From positions 1 to 5,638 of the forward strand of contig JALRJD010000289.1 of NCBI GenBank assembly GCA_023255165.1: a stretch of DNA of 5,638 nucleotides, given 5' to 3'. The translations under genes and the position numbers were made by a program. Within the stretch, counting starts at the first letter, position 1. Each line of letters begins with the position of its first letter. The notes beneath the pieces are model-generated. The model had not been told where the DNA came from. It ran no database searches and saw only the letters and a program-made list of their open reading frames with translations. This stretch comes from Porticoccaceae bacterium (GTDB taxonomy: Bacteria; Pseudomonadota; Gammaproteobacteria; Pseudomonadales; Porticoccaceae). Of this stretch, positions 1 through 5,638 are shown piece after piece.

Positions 1-1
1 G

Positions 2-808
2 GATATTGCGGCGCCTTACATTAACAAAGGCGTTAAGCCGGCGGTGGCGATTTTGCGCGAGCAGGGCGTGAACAGTCATGTGGAAATGGCGGCGGCATTT
101 AGTCGCGCTGGCTTCAATGCAGTAGACGTTCACATGAGTGACTTGCTGGCGGGTCGTCAAGTGTTGAGCGACTTTGCAGGTATGGTCGCCTGTGGCGGAT
201 TTTCTTACGGCGATGTGTTGGGCGCGGGGGAAGGTTGGGCAAAAACCGTGCTGTTTAATGAGCAGGTTCGCGATCAGTTCCAGCGTTTCTTCCACCGTCC
301 TGACAGCTTTAGCCTCGGTGTCTGCAACGGCTGCCAAATGCTCAGCAATCTGAAAACATTGATTCCAGGCGCAGAGCTGTGGCCGCGGTTTGTGCGCAAT
401 TTGTCTGAACAGTTCGAGGCGCGATTCTCTATGGTGCAGGTTGAAGCGTCGCCATCGATTTTCTTGCAGGGTATGGCCGGTTCAAAAATGCCAATCGTCG
501 TCTCCCACGGCGAGGGGCGCGCGGAGTTCTCATCGGCAAAGGCCTTGTCGCGTCTTCTCGATAGCGGTCAAATTGCGATGCGTTTTATCAACAACAATGG
601 CGCGATTGCCGATCGCTATCCCGCTAACCCGAATGGCTCCCCAGACGGCATTACCGGCGTATCGAGCAGCGATGGCCGCGCAACATTAATGATGCCGCAC
701 CCAGAGCGTGTCTGCCGCACGGTGACAAACTCATGGCATCCCGATGAGTGGGGCGAAGACGGTGCGTGGATGCGTATCTTTAGAAATGCGCGGAAGTTTG
801 TCGACTAG
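2..808 (+). CDS. purL: Phosphoribosylformylglycinamidine synthase, C-terminal glutaminase part (5' truncated)
   Basis: This is the 3' end of the large single-chain PurL, which makes FGAM from FGAR, ATP and glutamine in cytosolic de novo purine synthesis. The open frame enters from the window edge (first full codon at 2), so the start and the synthetase domains lie upstream. The 268 residues present are the class I glutamine amidotransferase domain that releases ammonia from glutamine. The nucleophile elbow GVCNGCQ puts the catalytic Cys at codon 323-325. MMPHPER supplies the His (698-700) and Glu (704-706). The Cys-to-His distance of 125 residues and the 33 residues after the Glu equal those of the E. 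coli/Salmonella enzyme (Cys1135, His1260, Glu1262 of 1295). GGFSYGDVLGAGEGWAK and NSWHPDEWGEDGAWMRIFRNARK are also family signatures. The C-terminus is intact and ends at TAG 806-808. An internal GTG at 44 is not a real start, because the homology continues upstream of it. Confidence 0.97.
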   Translation, partial: DIAAPYINKGVKPAVAILREQGVNSHVEMAAAFSRAGFNAVDVHMSDLLAGRQVLSDFAGMVACGGFSYGDVLGAGEGWAKTVLFNEQVRDQFQRFFHRPDSFSLGVCNGCQMLSNLKTLIPGAELWPRFVRNLSEQFEARFSMVQVEASPSIFLQGMAGSKMPIVVSHGEGRAEFSSAKALSRLLDSGQIAMRFINNNGAIADRYPANPNGSPDGITGVSSSDGRATLMMPHPERVCRTVTNSWHPDEWGEDGAWMRIFRNARKFVD

Positions 809-861
809 ACTTGCCGACTGAGATAGCCGATTAAGATAGCCGACCGAAATTACCGGCTGAG
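800..861. repeat. Imperfect 13-bp tandem array spanning the purL stop codon
   Basis: Clear units start at 813 (GCCGACTGAGATA), 826 (GCCGATTAAGATA) and 839 (GCCGACCGAAATTA, one base longer). A partial unit follows at 853 (CCGGCTGAG). The last bases of purL and its stop, from 800 (GTCGACTAG), look like a degenerate earlier copy in the same 13-nt phase. The array therefore runs from the final purL codons into the spacer. The function is unknown; replication slippage is the simplest origin. No coding frame is evident in it. Confidence 0.6.
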
Positions 862-881
862 TTCGTCACTCCTGTAAACCT

Positions 882-920
882 GTTTCCCCGCGATCGCGCC
901 GCTGTGCGGTCGCGGAAAAC
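882..920. other. Strong GC-rich hairpin between purL and the rnpB promoter
   Basis: CCGCGA at 888-893 pairs with TCGCGG at 910-915. The pairing can extend inward to 899/904, giving a 12-bp stem with two G-U pairs. Alternatively CCGC 899-902 pairs with GCGG 906-909 as an inner stem. Outside it, GTTT 882-885 can pair with AAAC 917-920. There is no T-tract after it on either strand, so it is not a canonical intrinsic terminator. It sits where purL transcription should end and just upstream of the rnpB promoter. A role in 3'-end protection or termination is possible but unproven. Confidence 0.5.
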
Positions 921-927
921 AAACCCA

Positions 928-953
928 TTGCCAGCACAGACCTGTGCTATTAT
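928..953 (+). promoter_or_regulatory. Probable rnpB promoter
   Basis: A good -10 hexamer, TATTAT (948-953), ends 7 nt before the expected 5' end of RNase P RNA at 961. A -35-like TTGCCA lies at 928-933, but the spacer is only 14 bp, shorter than the usual 16-18, so the -35 assignment is weak. The discriminator between the -10 and the start is CGCGCCC. Such GC-rich discriminators are typical of stable-RNA promoters under stringent (ppGpp) control; applying this here is inference. The placement rests mainly on the -10 and the clear RNA start. Confidence 0.6.
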
Positions 954-960
954 CGCGCCC

Positions 961-1341
<381 letters not shown>

Positions 1342-1354
1342 AATTCTCCATAGC

Positions 1355-1382
1355 GGAATCGACATGATGAGCTATTCCTTTT
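1355..1382 (+). terminator. Weak candidate intrinsic terminator of rnpB
   Basis: GGAAT (1355-1359) can pair with ATTCC (1374-1378), followed directly by TTTT (1379-1382). It lies 14 nt past the RNase P RNA end, where a terminator is expected. The stem is short and AT-rich with a 14-nt loop, so the call is tentative. The perfect hairpin at 1434-1458 is the competing candidate, but it lacks an adjacent T-tract. Confidence 0.3.
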
Positions 1383-1433
1383 AGATATATAAAAATCTGA
1401 AATTAGTTAAATATATTCTTAAAACAGCGCAAA

Positions 1434-1458
1434 GCTAGAAGTTACATTAACTTCTAGC
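1434..1458. repeat. Perfect 10-bp inverted repeat
   Basis: GCTAGAAGTT (1434-1443) and AACTTCTAGC (1449-1458) are exact reverse complements around a 5-nt loop, ACATT. There is no T-tract immediately after it on the + strand and only TTT on the - strand. It could be a transcript hairpin downstream of rnpB or a dimeric regulator site; the sequence does not decide. Confidence 0.7.
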
Positions 1459-1574
1459 GTTAGCGTGATGTTTTATATTGGTAAAAAATCAGGACCTTCT
1501 CAAACCTCCGCCAGAAACTGGCAAAAATGCCGGAACATACTGATTTTACTCACTTTTTTAGGCCTTCCTCCCGC

Positions 1575-1603
1575 TTGACTTTAAACCTTGCTGTGAATAG
1601 TGT
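1575..1603 (+). promoter_or_regulatory. Probable mraZ (dcw operon) promoter
   Basis: TTGACT (1575-1580) and TAGTGT (1598-1603) form a sigma70-type pair with the optimal 17-bp spacing. The -35 is near consensus; the -10 keeps the key TA...T positions. Transcription would start near 1609-1611, leaving a leader of about 60 nt before mraZ. It is the best promoter match in the spacer and directly precedes the MraZ boxes, as expected for the main dcw promoter. Confidence 0.65.
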
Positions 1604-1609
1604 ACACAT

Positions 1610-1634
1610 ATGGGTAAAAGTGGCGAAAAGTGGC
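1610..1634 (+). promoter_or_regulatory. MraZ operator: three direct repeats
   Basis: ATGGG (1610-1614), GTGGC (1620-1624) and GTGGC (1630-1634) are separated by 5-nt A-rich spacers (TAAAA, GAAAA). They repeat every 10 bp, one DNA helical turn. This is the architecture of the E. coli MraZ site (GTGGG repeats with 5-nt spacers), recognised by the MraZ ring. The boxes begin at the predicted transcription start, so bound MraZ should block initiation and autoregulate the operon. Each box departs from GTGGG by one base. Confidence 0.75.
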
Positions 1635-1660
1635 AAATTTAGCCTGCCACAACAATAAAA

Positions 1661-1665
1661 AGGGG
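1661..1665 (+). promoter_or_regulatory. Ribosome binding site deciding the mraZ start
   Basis: AGGGG followed by TGA makes a Shine-Dalgarno stretch 5 nt before GTG 1671. The earlier in-frame GTG at 1665 overlaps this site, so it cannot use it. The choice of 1671 agrees with the family N-terminus (M-F-[RK]-G). Confidence 0.7.
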
Positions 1666-1670
1666 TGAGA

Positions 1671-2138
1671 GTGTTTAAAGGTAGCGATCCAATCAATATG
1701 GATACCAAGGGCCGGATGGCAATTCCGACTCGCTACCGTCCTGTGCTTGATGAAATCTGTGGTGGTGAGTTGGTGATCACCATCGATATGAAATCTACCT
1801 GCCTGACGCTGTCACCGCTCCCCGAGTGGAAAAAATTCGAAGAAAAAGTCGCGGCTCTGCCGGCGCTCGATGAGCTCGCCGAAATGCTCAGCCGTTTTGT
1901 TGTTGGTCAGGCCAAAGATCTGCAGGTCGATGGCAGCGGGCGGATCTTGATTCCGCCAGAGTTGCGCGGCTATGCCCAGCTGGAGAAAAAGCTGGTGCTG
2001 GTCGGACGCACGCAGCGACTTGAAATCTGGTCTGAAGACAACTGGAATGCCGAGCGCGAAAAGTCGCAGGAAACCTACAGAGGAATGCTTCTCGATCGAG
2101 ACAATATGTCAGACGCATTGAAGAATCTCTCGTGGTAG
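1671..2138 (+). CDS. mraZ: MraZ transcriptional regulator of the dcw cluster
   Basis: MraZ is an AbrB-like DNA-binding protein that forms a ring-shaped oligomer and, in E. coli, represses its own operon. From GTG 1671 the protein is 155 residues, the usual length. It has two swapped-hairpin halves, each with the DxxxR signature: D11-TKG-R15 followed by MAIPTRYR, and D87-GSG-R91 followed by ILIPPELR. The N-terminus (fMet-F-K-G) matches the family, which supports 1671 over the in-frame GTG six bases earlier. It is first in the operon, downstream of a promoter with MraZ boxes, and ends 9 nt before rsmH. No damage or missing residue is seen. Confidence 0.96.
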   Translation: MFKGSDPINMDTKGRMAIPTRYRPVLDEICGGELVITIDMKSTCLTLSPLPEWKKFEEKVAALPALDELAEMLSRFVVGQAKDLQVDGSGRILIPPELRGYAQLEKKLVLVGRTQRLEIWSEDNWNAEREKSQETYRGMLLDRDNMSDALKNLSW

Positions 2139-2147
2139 GGGCCTGCA

Positions 2148-3077
2148 ATGAACGCGATTGAAAAGCCGGAGCACACCACTGTTTTACTGCGTGAAGCGGT
2201 GGATGCGCTGGTAATCGACCCGCACGGATTTTATGTAGACGGCACCTTTGGTCGCGGCGGACATACCGCGGAGTTGCTCTCCAGGTTATCGGATCGCGGC
2301 AGGGTACTGGCGATTGATAAAGATCCGCAGGCAATTGAAGCGGGTCGAGAGCGGTTCGCCGACGACAGCAGGTTGCGCATTGTGCACGGGTCGTTTGCCG
2401 ATATGGCTGAGTGGCTGGGCGGGGAAAAGGTTGCCGGTGTGTTGGTTGACCTCGGCGTCTCCTCGCCGCAGCTGGATCAGGCGGAGCGCGGATTCAGTTT
2501 TATGCGTGATGGGCCTCTGGATATGCGAATGGACACCAGCTCGGGATTATCCGCCGCGGAGTGGATTGCCAGTGCAGCCGAGGCGGATATCGCCCAGGTG
2601 ATCAAAGAATATGGCGAAGAGCGTTTTGCTCGACGCATGGCGGCAGCGGTGGTGCGTGAGCGCGCGCTGCAGCCGATCACCAGAACCGTGCAGCTGGCGA
2701 AAATACTGGCCGATGCACACCCGGCATGGGAGCGCGGCAGACATCCGGCGACCAAGGCGTTTCAGGCGATCAGGATTTTTATCAACCGCGAGCTGGATGA
2801 TTTGGCGGCGCTGTTGGGGCAGGTAATTGATTTGTTGCAAGTGGGTGGACGGCTGGTGGTGATCAGCTTCCATTCCCTGGAAGACCGCCAGGTGAAGCGT
2901 TTTATCCGCGATCAGGAACAGGGGATAAAACTGCCGAAAAACCTTCCGGTCAGAGATGTGGACCGCGGTGTGCGTTTAAAGAAAATTGGCAAGGCGATCA
3001 AGCCTGAAGACATCGAGGTGGATGGCAATGTGCGCTCGCGCAGCGCAGTGATGCGTGTCGCAGAGCGTGTTGCATGA
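2148..3077 (+). CDS. rsmH: 16S rRNA (cytosine1402-N4)-methyltransferase RsmH
   Basis: RsmH (formerly MraW) uses S-adenosylmethionine to methylate N4 of C1402 in the 30S decoding centre. The 309 residues match the family length (313 in E. coli). Visible motifs in order: HTTVLLREAVDAL (from residue 9); the SAM-binding loop YVDGTFGRGGH (29-39); AIDKDPQAI (55-63), whose acidic residues contact SAM; VDLGVSSPQLDQAERGFSF (100-118); GPLDMRM (122-128); ATKAFQAIRIFINREL in the second half; SFHSLEDR (240-247); and the C-terminal RSRSA (296-300). AGGGG at 2137-2141 is a Shine-Dalgarno site 6 nt before ATG 2148. The stop overlaps the ftsL start as ATGA (3074-3077), which suggests coupled translation. Confidence 0.97.
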   Translation: MNAIEKPEHTTVLLREAVDALVIDPHGFYVDGTFGRGGHTAELLSRLSDRGRVLAIDKDPQAIEAGRERFADDSRLRIVHGSFADMAEWLGGEKVAGVLVDLGVSSPQLDQAERGFSFMRDGPLDMRMDTSSGLSAAEWIASAAEADIAQVIKEYGEERFARRMAAAVVRERALQPITRTVQLAKILADAHPAWERGRHPATKAFQAIRIFINRELDDLAALLGQVIDLLQVGGRLVVISFHSLEDRQVKRFIRDQEQGIKLPKNLPVRDVDRGVRLKKIGKAIKPEDIEVDGNVRSRSAVMRVAERVA

Positions 3078-3355
3078 GTGCAGTAACCGCACGTCAATCA
3101 CTGCAGGTTATTGTGCTCTGGATGTTGGTGTTGGTCAGCGCCATGGCTGTGGCTTACGTCAGTCATGTGTGCCGACAAAAGTATGATCAGTTGACTGCTC
3201 TCGAGCGCGAGAACAATCAACTGCAAGTGGCTTACGGTAAATATTTACTGGAGCAGAGTGCCTGGGGATCGCTGCAGCGGATCGAGACAATGGCTATGGA
3301 AGGTCTGGATATGCACAGTCCGCAGCCCCAGGAAATTATTATGGTGAAGCAATAA
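3074..3355 (+). CDS. ftsL: Cell division protein FtsL
   Basis: FtsL is a small bitopic inner-membrane protein. With FtsB and FtsQ it links early and late divisome proteins and activates the FtsW-FtsI septal synthase. The 93 residues show a short cytoplasmic tail, one membrane span at about 10-30 (LQVIVLWMLVLVSAMAVAYV), and a periplasmic coiled coil from about 35 to 63 with LERENNQLQ. The gammaproteobacterial tail pattern LLEQSAWGSLQRIETMAMEGLDM (58-80), with P83 just after it, follows. FtsL diverges fast, so identification rests on this pattern plus its place between rsmH and ftsI. It overlaps rsmH by 4 nt and ends 2 nt before ftsI. Confidence 0.93.
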   Translation: MSAVTARQSLQVIVLWMLVLVSAMAVAYVSHVCRQKYDQLTALERENNQLQVAYGKYLLEQSAWGSLQRIETMAMEGLDMHSPQPQEIIMVKQ

Positions 3356-3357
3356 AA

Positions 3358-5112
3358 GTGGCCAAGACAACGGTAAAAAATACCATACCGCGCTGGCGTT
3401 ACTATCTGGTAATGCTAATCCTGGGCTCACTGCCTGTGGTGGTTGCCAGCAAGATTGCCCAGCTTCAGGTGATGCCCAGCGAAGAGCATGGCGCCGAGTT
3501 TTTGCAGACCCAGGGCGACGCCCGCACCATCCGCACCGAAACCATTCCCGGCCATCGCGGCCTGATTACCGACCGCAACGGTGAGCCTCTTGCGGTCAGT
3601 ACGCCAGTCACCACATTGATTGCCAACCCGCAGCGTATTGCCGAGCAGGCCACTGCTAAAGATCTGGCCAATCTGGCCAAGGCGCTGAATATCTCCCGCG
3701 CCCAGCTCGATGGGCGTTTCAAGCGCTACCGCAATAAATCGTTTATGTATCTGGCCCGACAGCTGCCCAGCGCCGAAGCGGATCGCATTCTCGATCTGCG
3801 CATCCCCGGCATCTTTGGCCGTCAGGAGTACAAGCGCTTTTATCCGGCGGGCGAGGTAACTGCGCAATTGGTCGGCTTTACCGATATCAATGACGACGGC
3901 CAGGAGGGCATGGAGTTTGCCTACAACGCGATTCTCAGTGGCGAGCCCGGCGCCAAAAAAGTGGTCAAGGATCTTGCCGGTCGCGTGATCAAGGATATTT
4001 CTCTGGTCAAGCCAGCCAGTCACGGCAGCACGCTGAAACTGAGTATTGATCTGCGGGTGCAATACGCCGCCTACCGTGCGCTCAAGGCCGCGGTGCAAAA
4101 ACATCAGGCCAAATCCGGCTCGGTCGTTGTGCTCGATGTGCAGACTGGCGAAGTGTTGGCGATGGCCAACCAGCCCTCGTTTAACCCTAACGATCGCACC
4201 AGTCTGCGCCCCGATTCGATTCGCAATCGCGCCATGACCGATATGATGGAGCCCGGCTCAACGGTTAAGCCATTTACCATTCTGGCAGCGCTGGAAAGCG
4301 GCAAATTTAATGCCGAGACGGTTATCGACACCAACCCTGGCCGCTATAAAGTCTCGTATAAAACATTTGTCGATCCGCACAACTACGGCCCGCTGACCCT
4401 GGCGGGCATCCTCAAAAAGTCGAGCCAGGTCGGCACTACCAAGGTGGCGCTGCAGCTCAACCCCGACAACACCCGCGAGCTATTTGAGCGTATGGGTTTT
4501 GGTGAGGGTATCGGCAGCGGCTTCCCTGGAGAGACCTCCGGCAACCTGCCCGGCTATCGCAAATGGGATCCGGTGACCCAGGCCACCTTTGCCTTTGGTT
4601 ATGGTCTCAGCGCCTCGCCACTGCAGTTGGCCCGCGCCTACTCCATTCTGGCCAACAACGGTCTGCGCCATGAAGTGACCATGCTGGCCAGCGACAGACA
4701 ACCGGAAAATGTACGCGTGATTGCTGCCCAACTGACTTCAAAGGTTCGCCATATGCTCAATGCCGCGGCCAGCGACAAAGGTACCGGTTCACGGGCGATG
4801 ATCGATGGCTATTCAGTCGGTGGCAAGACTGGCACCTTGCACAAGGTGAAAGCTGGCGGCGGGTATGACCCCCATCGTTATATGTCGGCGTTTGCTGGCC
4901 TCGCGCCGGTTGATAATCCGCGTCTGGTCACTGTCGTGGTGATTGACGAGCCCCGCGATGGCGACTACTTCGGTGGTCTGGTTGCGGCGCCGGTATTTTC
5001 CGAAGTCACCGGCAGCGCTCTGCGCCTGCTGCAGGTCACCCCGGACGCCATGACAGCGGCGCGGGATATTGCCAGCCTGCCACCGATGCTGGCCAAGCGA
5101 GGAGGTCTGTGA
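3358..5112 (+). CDS. ftsI: Septal peptidoglycan transpeptidase FtsI (PBP3)
   Basis: FtsI is the class B penicillin-binding protein that cross-links septal peptidoglycan with FtsW and is a beta-lactam target. The 584 residues compare with 588 in E. coli. A short cytoplasmic tail is followed by one membrane span (about 15-36). The pedestal domain has RGLITDRNGEPLAVS (67-81), SFMYLARQL (128-136), RFYPAGEVTAQLVGFT (160-175) and EGMEFAYN (183-190). In the transpeptidase domain, the acyl-enzyme Ser is S301 in STVK (codon 4258-4260), and the KTGT motif begins at K490 (4825-4827). The SxN motif position reads S355-S356-Q357 (4420-4428), so Asn is replaced by Gln. The start is GTG 3358, 2 nt after ftsL; no in-frame ATG, GTG or TTG occurs for over 20 codons upstream. 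The Shine-Dalgarno is weak (GGTGA 3343-3347, 10 nt away), so coupling to ftsL is likely. The last codons carry the murE ribosome site. Confidence 0.97.
   Translation: MAKTTVKNTIPRWRYYLVMLILGSLPVVVASKIAQLQVMPSEEHGAEFLQTQGDARTIRTETIPGHRGLITDRNGEPLAVSTPVTTLIANPQRIAEQATAKDLANLAKALNISRAQLDGRFKRYRNKSFMYLARQLPSAEADRILDLRIPGIFGRQEYKRFYPAGEVTAQLVGFTDINDDGQEGMEFAYNAILSGEPGAKKVVKDLAGRVIKDISLVKPASHGSTLKLSIDLRVQYAAYRALKAAVQKHQAKSGSVVVLDVQTGEVLAMANQPSFNPNDRTSLRPDSIRNRAMTDMMEPGSTVKPFTILAALESGKFNAETVIDTNPGRYKVSYKTFVDPHNYGPLTLAGILKKSSQVGTTKVALQLNPDNTRELFERMGFGEGIGSGFPGETSGNLPGYRKWDPVTQATFAFGYGLSASPLQLARAYSILANNGLRHEVTMLASDRQPENVRVIAAQLTSKVRHMLNAAASDKGTGSRAMIDGYSVGGKTGTLHKVKAGGGYDPHRYMSAFAGLAPVDNPRLVTVVVIDEPRDGDYFGGLVAAPVFSEVTGSALRLLQVTPDAMTAARDIASLPPMLAKRGGL
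5100..5106 (+). promoter_or_regulatory. Strong ribosome binding site for murE inside ftsI
   Basis: AGGAGGT is an ideal Shine-Dalgarno sequence, 5 nt before ATG 5112. It lies in the final ftsI codons (Arg-Gly-Gly region), so it both encodes the FtsI tail and sets the murE start. It is the strongest ribosome site in the window. Confidence 0.8.
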
Positions 5113-5638
5113 TGGCTTTGTCGCGCCAGGCTGAAATCACTTTGCCGCAGCTGCTGGCCAGCTTTGCGGATAACTTTGCCACTAATTGCAATGTCCGACA
5201 GCTGCCGGATATTGCCATCAGCGGCGTCAAGCTGGACAGCCGTCAGGTGCAGTCCGGCGATCTGTTTATTGCCCTGAAAGGCACCCGGACTGATGGTGCG
5301 ACCTATATAGCGGATGCGCTGGGAAAGGGCGCCGCCGCGGTGTTGATGGAAGTGGGTTCAGAGGCGGTTATTGATTCCGACTTCGCGCATCTGGCCTCGG
5401 CTGCGCCATTGATTGCGATTGGCAATCTGTCTGAATACGTCTCCGATATTGCCGGCGAATTCTACGGCAACCCGTCGCGACAGCTGGCGGTTACGGCGAT
5501 CACCGGGACCAATGGTAAAACCACCTGCGCACAGTTACTGGCGAATTTGTTTGCGTTGCTTGGTGAGCCGGCGGGTTATATCGGGACTCTCGGTTACCAT
5601 CTCAGTGGTTGCAACCTTAGCGGTCACAGCCATGGCGG
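5112..5638 (+). CDS. murE: UDP-MurNAc-tripeptide ligase MurE, N-terminal part (3' truncated by window)
   Basis: MurE is a cytosolic ATP-dependent ligase that adds the third residue (meso-diaminopimelate in most Gram-negatives) to UDP-MurNAc-L-Ala-D-Glu. The first 175 codons are present and the frame is open at the window edge. The N-terminal UDP-binding domain shows LDSRQVQSGDLFIALKG (41-57), the region that holds the uridine nucleotide in MurE, then DGATYIADALGKGAAAVL (61-78). The central ATPase domain begins with the Mur-ligase P-loop TGTNGKTT (131-138), followed by QLLANLF and GYIGTLGYH. The segment that selects the amino acid (DNPR in DAP ligases) lies beyond the window, so the substrate is inferred from lineage. 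The start ATG overlaps the ftsI stop by one base (TGATG), and AGGAGGT lies 5 nt upstream. MurF shares the P-loop, but the N-terminal motif and position after ftsI favour MurE. Confidence 0.95.
   Translation, partial: MALSRQAEITLPQLLASFADNFATNCNVRQLPDIAISGVKLDSRQVQSGDLFIALKGTRTDGATYIADALGKGAAAVLMEVGSEAVIDSDFAHLASAAPLIAIGNLSEYVSDIAGEFYGNPSRQLAVTAITGTNGKTTCAQLLANLFALLGEPAGYIGTLGYHLSGCNLSGHSHG

Larger units (their letters stand above)
1342..1664. other. AT-rich non-coding spacer between rnpB and mraZ
   Basis: No credible coding frame is seen on either strand. The first part (about 1379-1430) is very AT-rich. From 1342 on, the spacer holds a weak terminator candidate for rnpB, a perfect 10-bp inverted repeat, a 6-bp tandem duplication (TAGCGT at 1455-1460 and 1461-1466), a small GCCAG/CTGGC hairpin (1510-1522), a T6 run (1554-1559), then the mraZ promoter and MraZ boxes. 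The stretch 1460-1570 has no other feature I can assign. Confidence 0.7.

Noticed and set aside
390..689. 99-codon + strand frame inside purL
   Set aside because: It is out of frame with the conserved glutaminase domain and has no motif or ribosome site of its own.
890..897. GCGATCGC octamer, the cyanobacterial HIP1 repeat
   Set aside because: It occurs once in this spacer as part of the GC hairpin, and all genes point to a gammaproteobacterium.
1477..1482. ATTGGT, half of the PdhR operator pattern known in E. coli
   Set aside because: The partner ACCAAT half at the required spacing is missing.
1510..1522. GCCAG-AAA-CTGGC hairpin as a terminator
   Set aside because: The stem is 5 bp with a 3-nt loop and is followed by A residues, not T residues, on the + strand; on the minus strand the T-run comes before it.
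1592..1608. CRP-like TGTGA-N6 and LexA-like CTGT near the mraZ -10
   Set aside because: The right half-sites do not match (TACAC instead of TCACA; TACA instead of ACAG).
3427..4104. Long minus-strand frame of 225 codons opposite ftsI
   Set aside because: ftsI is fully coding and conserved on the + strand here; the antisense frame is a shadow of its GC-biased codons and shows no recognisable domain.

Overview
The window is an ordinary chromosomal segment of a gammaproteobacterium. PurL, FtsI, MraZ, RsmH and FtsL all read like gammaproteobacterial proteins. The PurL C-terminus keeps the same spacing between catalytic residues, and from them to the C-terminus, as the E. coli/Salmonella enzyme. 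The RNase P RNA is a type A molecule close to E. coli rnpB. The motif set and the rnpB-to-mraZ adjacency, which I recall from Pseudomonas, suggest a Pseudomonas- or Cellvibrio-like (possibly marine) lineage. That placement is inference; the genus cannot be fixed from the sequence alone.

Layout, all on the + strand: (1) 2-808, the 3' end of purL (purine synthesis), with a short 13-bp tandem array running through its stop codon. (2) 809-960, a spacer with a strong GC-rich hairpin and the rnpB promoter. (3) 961-1341, rnpB, the RNase P RNA. (4) 1342-1670, an AT-rich spacer with a weak terminator candidate, a perfect 10-bp inverted repeat, a sigma70-type promoter and three MraZ boxes. (5) 1671-5638, the head of the division and cell wall (dcw) cluster: mraZ, rsmH, ftsL, ftsI and the first 175 codons of murE.

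The dcw genes are packed as an operon: gaps of 9 and 2 nt, and overlaps of 4 and 1 nt. MraZ probably represses the operon through the boxes at its promoter. RsmH modifies 16S rRNA. FtsL (with FtsB and FtsQ) activates the septal synthase FtsW-FtsI. MurE makes the UDP-MurNAc-tripeptide that feeds peptidoglycan synthesis.

I found no mobile element, CRISPR array, defence locus or undescribed system. The points most worth a second look are the SSQ in place of SxN in the FtsI active site, the tandem array at the purL stop, the two unexplained hairpins flanking rnpB, and the placement of purL next to rnpB-dcw.
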